From: Desulfolucanica intricata
GTDB lineage: Bacteria; Bacillota; Desulfotomaculia; Desulfotomaculales; Desulfofarciminaceae
Assembly: GCF_001592105.1 (NCBI RefSeq)
Contig: NZ_BCWE01000024.1
Coordinates: 1 to 43,690 of the forward strand
DNA: 43,690 bases
Direction of reading: 5' to 3'
Shown: positions 42,056 through 43,690 of the stretch, one piece after another
How the letters are laid out: every line of letters starts with the position of its first letter
Position numbering within the stretch: the first letter of the stretch is position 1
Notes under the pieces: generated by a model
The model's database searches: none
Seen by the model: only the letters and a program-made list of their open reading frames with translations
Told to the model about the DNA's origin: nothing
Made by a program: the position numbers and the translations under genes

Positions 42056-42378
42056 AGTGCCACCAGTGTTCGCACTACGTCTTTGAGTAATGCCGGATCA
42101 AAGCCGGGCTGTACCTCTACAACCGCATGTCCAATTCTTATACATAGACCATTTGCCTGACCACTGGGTACTGAATTACCTATTTCCACCGACAACCACT
42201 GGGGCGTTATTACGGTAGGAATATCTACAGGATTAAGCTTTCTGAGCCAATACCGTAACTGCTGGGGTTTCAAATCATGGGCTGCACACCATGCCGTCGT
42301 GCTCTGTCCGCTAGCCTTAAAAGCGGCTACACGTTCTTCCCATTCTTTTCGGAGCTCTGCCTTCTCTGCTTTGGTCAT
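42049..42378 (-). CDS. tnpA: IS66 family accessory protein TnpA
   Basis: This 109-residue protein is the first gene of the element. The N-terminal half has a helix-turn-helix of the kind seen in IS66 and IS3 helpers (WEERVAAFKASGQSTTAWCA, then LKPQQLRYWLRKL). The C-terminal half is strand-rich. The ATG at 42378 follows GGGAGGA on the minus strand. It lies 63 bases inside the right terminal repeat. The family role is in DNA binding; exact action is not known. Confidence 0.93.
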   Translation of the reverse strand: MTKAEKAELRKEWEERVAAFKASGQSTTAWCAAHDLKPQQLRYWLRKLNPVDIPTVITPQWLSVEIGNSVPSGQANGLCIRIGHAVVEVQPGFDPALLKDVVRTLVALC

Positions 42379-42440
42379 AATGAAAATCCTCCCATATATT
42401 GATTTGAGGAAGATTATTGCATAAAAAGTAAAAATAATCT

Positions 42441-42464
42441 ATGTGTGTACTGTTTGACGCTTAC
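42441..42464. repeat. IS66 right terminal inverted repeat
   Basis: Complement of the left end with three mismatches; ends in CGCTTAC. Confidence 0.93.
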
Positions 42465-42472
42465 CTTATTAT
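42465..42472. repeat. Right target-site duplication of the IS66 element
   Basis: CTTATTAT, identical to 39916-39923. Confidence 0.93.
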
Positions 42473-42494
42473 CTTTATGCGATAAAACACATGA

Positions 42495-43445
42495 TTATAA
42501 TAACATCTTTTCTACTATTGCGTTCAACTGTTTTGATATGTTGGAAAAGTCAGTATTCAAGTCCAAAGTTTTAACGCTAATACGATTACCACCGATAATA
42601 TAATCGTTGTCCGGTACAATATCTTCATCAGTTTTGGCATAAAGCAAAAGGCCGCTTACATTTCCCGAACGAGCTAAATCCATGTTTTTTACATAAGTAA
42701 ATATCTGATACAAATTGTGAGAATGGATTGTTTGGCTGTTGAACAAGCTGTTTATCTGCATGGTCTTCTCATAGTATTTTGTGTCTATAATGAGTGTTTT
42801 GCCCCGATATCGAAGAGTTATATCTGATTTCATAGTAGGTAAATATTCTATTTCTCCACCGTCGACATCCCAGTCAATAATGGTGGATGAAGCATTAAAC
42901 TGGGGATAATGCCTACGATAATATTCCAACACAAATTTTTCATAAAGCCTGTGCATACGCTGGTCGTCTACATAGCGGGCCAACTTTCGGGAACCGCCCT
43001 GCTCGGTCATTAGCATACCTTCGATAACTAGATAGCAGATATTCAGCAGCATTTTATAGGTGGCATTATTCCTATGGTATCTGATACTCGACCATTGAAT
43101 TCTGCGCGGATTTATTTCATCAACATTACTGAAATAAAGCATTGTTTTCCTTAAGGCTTTTTTATGCTGCGTTGATACTTCCGGACAGCGTATCAAAAGC
43201 ATTGCAGTGGTTTTGAGAATTTTATTCAAGTAACTGTTTTCTGTAAACTCATCATAATCACAGACCAGTTTCTTTTTAAGTATAGAGTTTTGTACAATGG
43301 AGGCGGAGACGTTGATTTTACCTGCAGGATAACTAATGGCTTCTGTTTTGCTGATATACTCCTTGCTTAAGCCTCTTTTAATTTGGTTGGCGATACCTTT
43401 GGCCAGGATTGCCGCAAATAAATCGGAGGCATATGTGAATGTCAA
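42495..43445 (-). CDS. mcrC: McrC, component of McrBC 5-methylcytosine restriction, N-terminally truncated
   Basis: McrC is the nuclease partner of the GTPase McrB and cuts DNA with modified cytosine. The 316 residues match the clostridial McrC group from ASDLFAAILAKGIANQ onward, with RMHRLYEKFVLEYYR and the nuclease motif SDI-x9-11-LIIDTKYY (PD-(D/E)xK type). Relatives have about 30 more residues at the start (a conserved NIYYMLAYAF segment). Here that region is missing: the frame opens at a TTG with no ribosome binding site and a TAA two codons before it. The start is therefore probably lost, and the gene may be inactive. No mcrB is visible in the remaining 245 bases. Confidence 0.82.
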   Translation of the reverse strand: MTFTYASDLFAAILAKGIANQIKRGLSKEYISKTEAISYPAGKINVSASIVQNSILKKKLVCDYDEFTENSYLNKILKTTAMLLIRCPEVSTQHKKALRKTMLYFSNVDEINPRRIQWSSIRYHRNNATYKMLLNICYLVIEGMLMTEQGGSRKLARYVDDQRMHRLYEKFVLEYYRRHYPQFNASSTIIDWDVDGGEIEYLPTMKSDITLRYRGKTLIIDTKYYEKTMQINSLFNSQTIHSHNLYQIFTYVKNMDLARSGNVSGLLLYAKTDEDIVPDNDYIIGGNRISVKTLDLNTDFSNISKQLNAIVEKMLL

Positions 43446-43563
43446 TTAAATTTTTACAGTTTTCGATAAATAATTTTTTACACCTAAAATTTAACAAATA
43501 TGGATATTGGGTATGGTCTTTTTTATCTTTAAACTTACTTTTCATCCTCATAAGGTTTTATGC

Positions 43564-43614
43564 AACTCTGTGAATCTTCAGTCGGTCTAGGCCTTCCTTT
43601 CGATTCACAAAGTT
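43564..43614. repeat. Inverted repeat upstream of the mcrC remnant
   Basis: AACTCTGTGAATC (43564-43576) pairs with GATTCACAAAGTT (43602-43614) with one mismatch and a 25-base loop. It is GC-richer than its surroundings. The rest of 43446-43690 has no gene I can support. It may be the edge of a deleted mobile element or an RNA structure. Confidence 0.5.
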
Positions 43615-43690
43615 ACGGCGAATTTGCCTATAACAGCAAGACCGGCACAATGCATTTTAAACATAAGATATTAATAATACTCAGAATGTT

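Larger units (their letters stand above)
39924..42464 (-). mobile_element. Complete IS66-family insertion sequence (2541 bp)
   Basis: The element has terminal inverted repeats of 24 bases (39924-39947 and 42441-42464; 21 of 24 match), each starting with GTAAGCG. It is flanked by the exact 8-bp duplication CTTATTAT. It carries the three standard IS66 genes in the order tnpA, tnpB, tnpC, all on the minus strand and all open. It carries no passenger gene. The insertion lies between rlmD and the truncated mcrC, 22 bases beyond the mcrC stop. Intact ends, duplications and genes suggest a recent insertion that may still be mobile. Confidence 0.95.

Noticed and set aside
42481-43690. A complete McrBC defence system
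   Set aside because: Only a truncated mcrC is present; there is no mcrB in the window.
1-43690. CRISPR arrays, tRNA or rRNA genes
   Set aside because: No regularly spaced direct repeats, cloverleaf-like sequences or rRNA segments were recognised on either strand by reading.

Overview
The window is a piece of chromosome from an endospore-forming, low-GC Firmicute, most likely a clostridial-type anaerobe of the Peptococcaceae/Desulfotomaculum kind. This rests on the sporulation genes (spmA, spmB, gerW/ytfJ, spoIIP, spoIVA, a YIEGIA cluster), the fused ispH-rpsA gene, the HutP-aroH-aroF and pheB-hom-thrB-lysC arrangements, and strong AGGAGG ribosome binding sites with frequent GTG and TTG starts. 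I identified no species. Nearly every gene is on the + strand. The exceptions are a small coiled-coil gene near 38.1 kb and the right-hand end.

Layout. 0-3.6 kb: two small unknown ORFs (the second with an in-frame TGA), a Ski2/Mtr4-like helicase split over two ORFs, and a GIY-YIG protein. 3.7-9.7 kb: lysA, a DHH-CBS-CCA-adding fusion, an M50 protease and trpS. 9.7-14.9 kb: a Gmad2 lipoprotein, DUF2953, gerW, a cysteine-bearing FAD oxidoreductase, and spmA-spmB. 14.9-19.1 kb: rluB, three unknown small proteins, a HutP-like regulator, aroH and aroF. 19.1-22.1 kb: cmk, a remnant of plsC, and ispH-rpsA. 22.2-26.3 kb: a tight run of DUF1614, spoIIP, YIEGIA, its small partner and two DUF3189 paralogues, followed by a PDZ/radical-SAM DUF512 gene, der, plsY and gpsA. 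30.9-32.5 kb: spoIVA. 32.5-36.7 kb: pheB-hom-thrB-lysC behind a clear promoter and a 16-bp palindrome. 36.7-37.8 kb: a decayed larE followed by intact larB. 38-39.7 kb: the coiled-coil gene and rlmD. 39.9-42.5 kb: a complete IS66-family element with matching 8-bp target duplications. 42.5-43.4 kb: an mcrC gene that has lost its N-terminus.

How the genes fit together. Aspartate-family synthesis is represented by lysC, hom, thrB and lysA; thrC is not here. Aromatic synthesis is represented by aroF and aroH, next to an RNA-binding-type regulator. Membrane lipid synthesis has plsY and gpsA, while the plsC beside cmk is destroyed. The sporulation genes cover cortex and core dehydration (spmAB), engulfment (spoIIP), coat base (spoIVA) and germination (gerW).

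The most notable signals are: gene decay at several points (larE, plsC, the TGA-interrupted ORF, the N-terminus of mcrC and perhaps the helicase); the uncharacterised YIEGIA/DUF3189/DUF1614 module tied to spoIIP; a hairpin that covers the spmA ribosome binding site; and the HutP-aroH pairing. No rRNA, tRNA or CRISPR array was seen.
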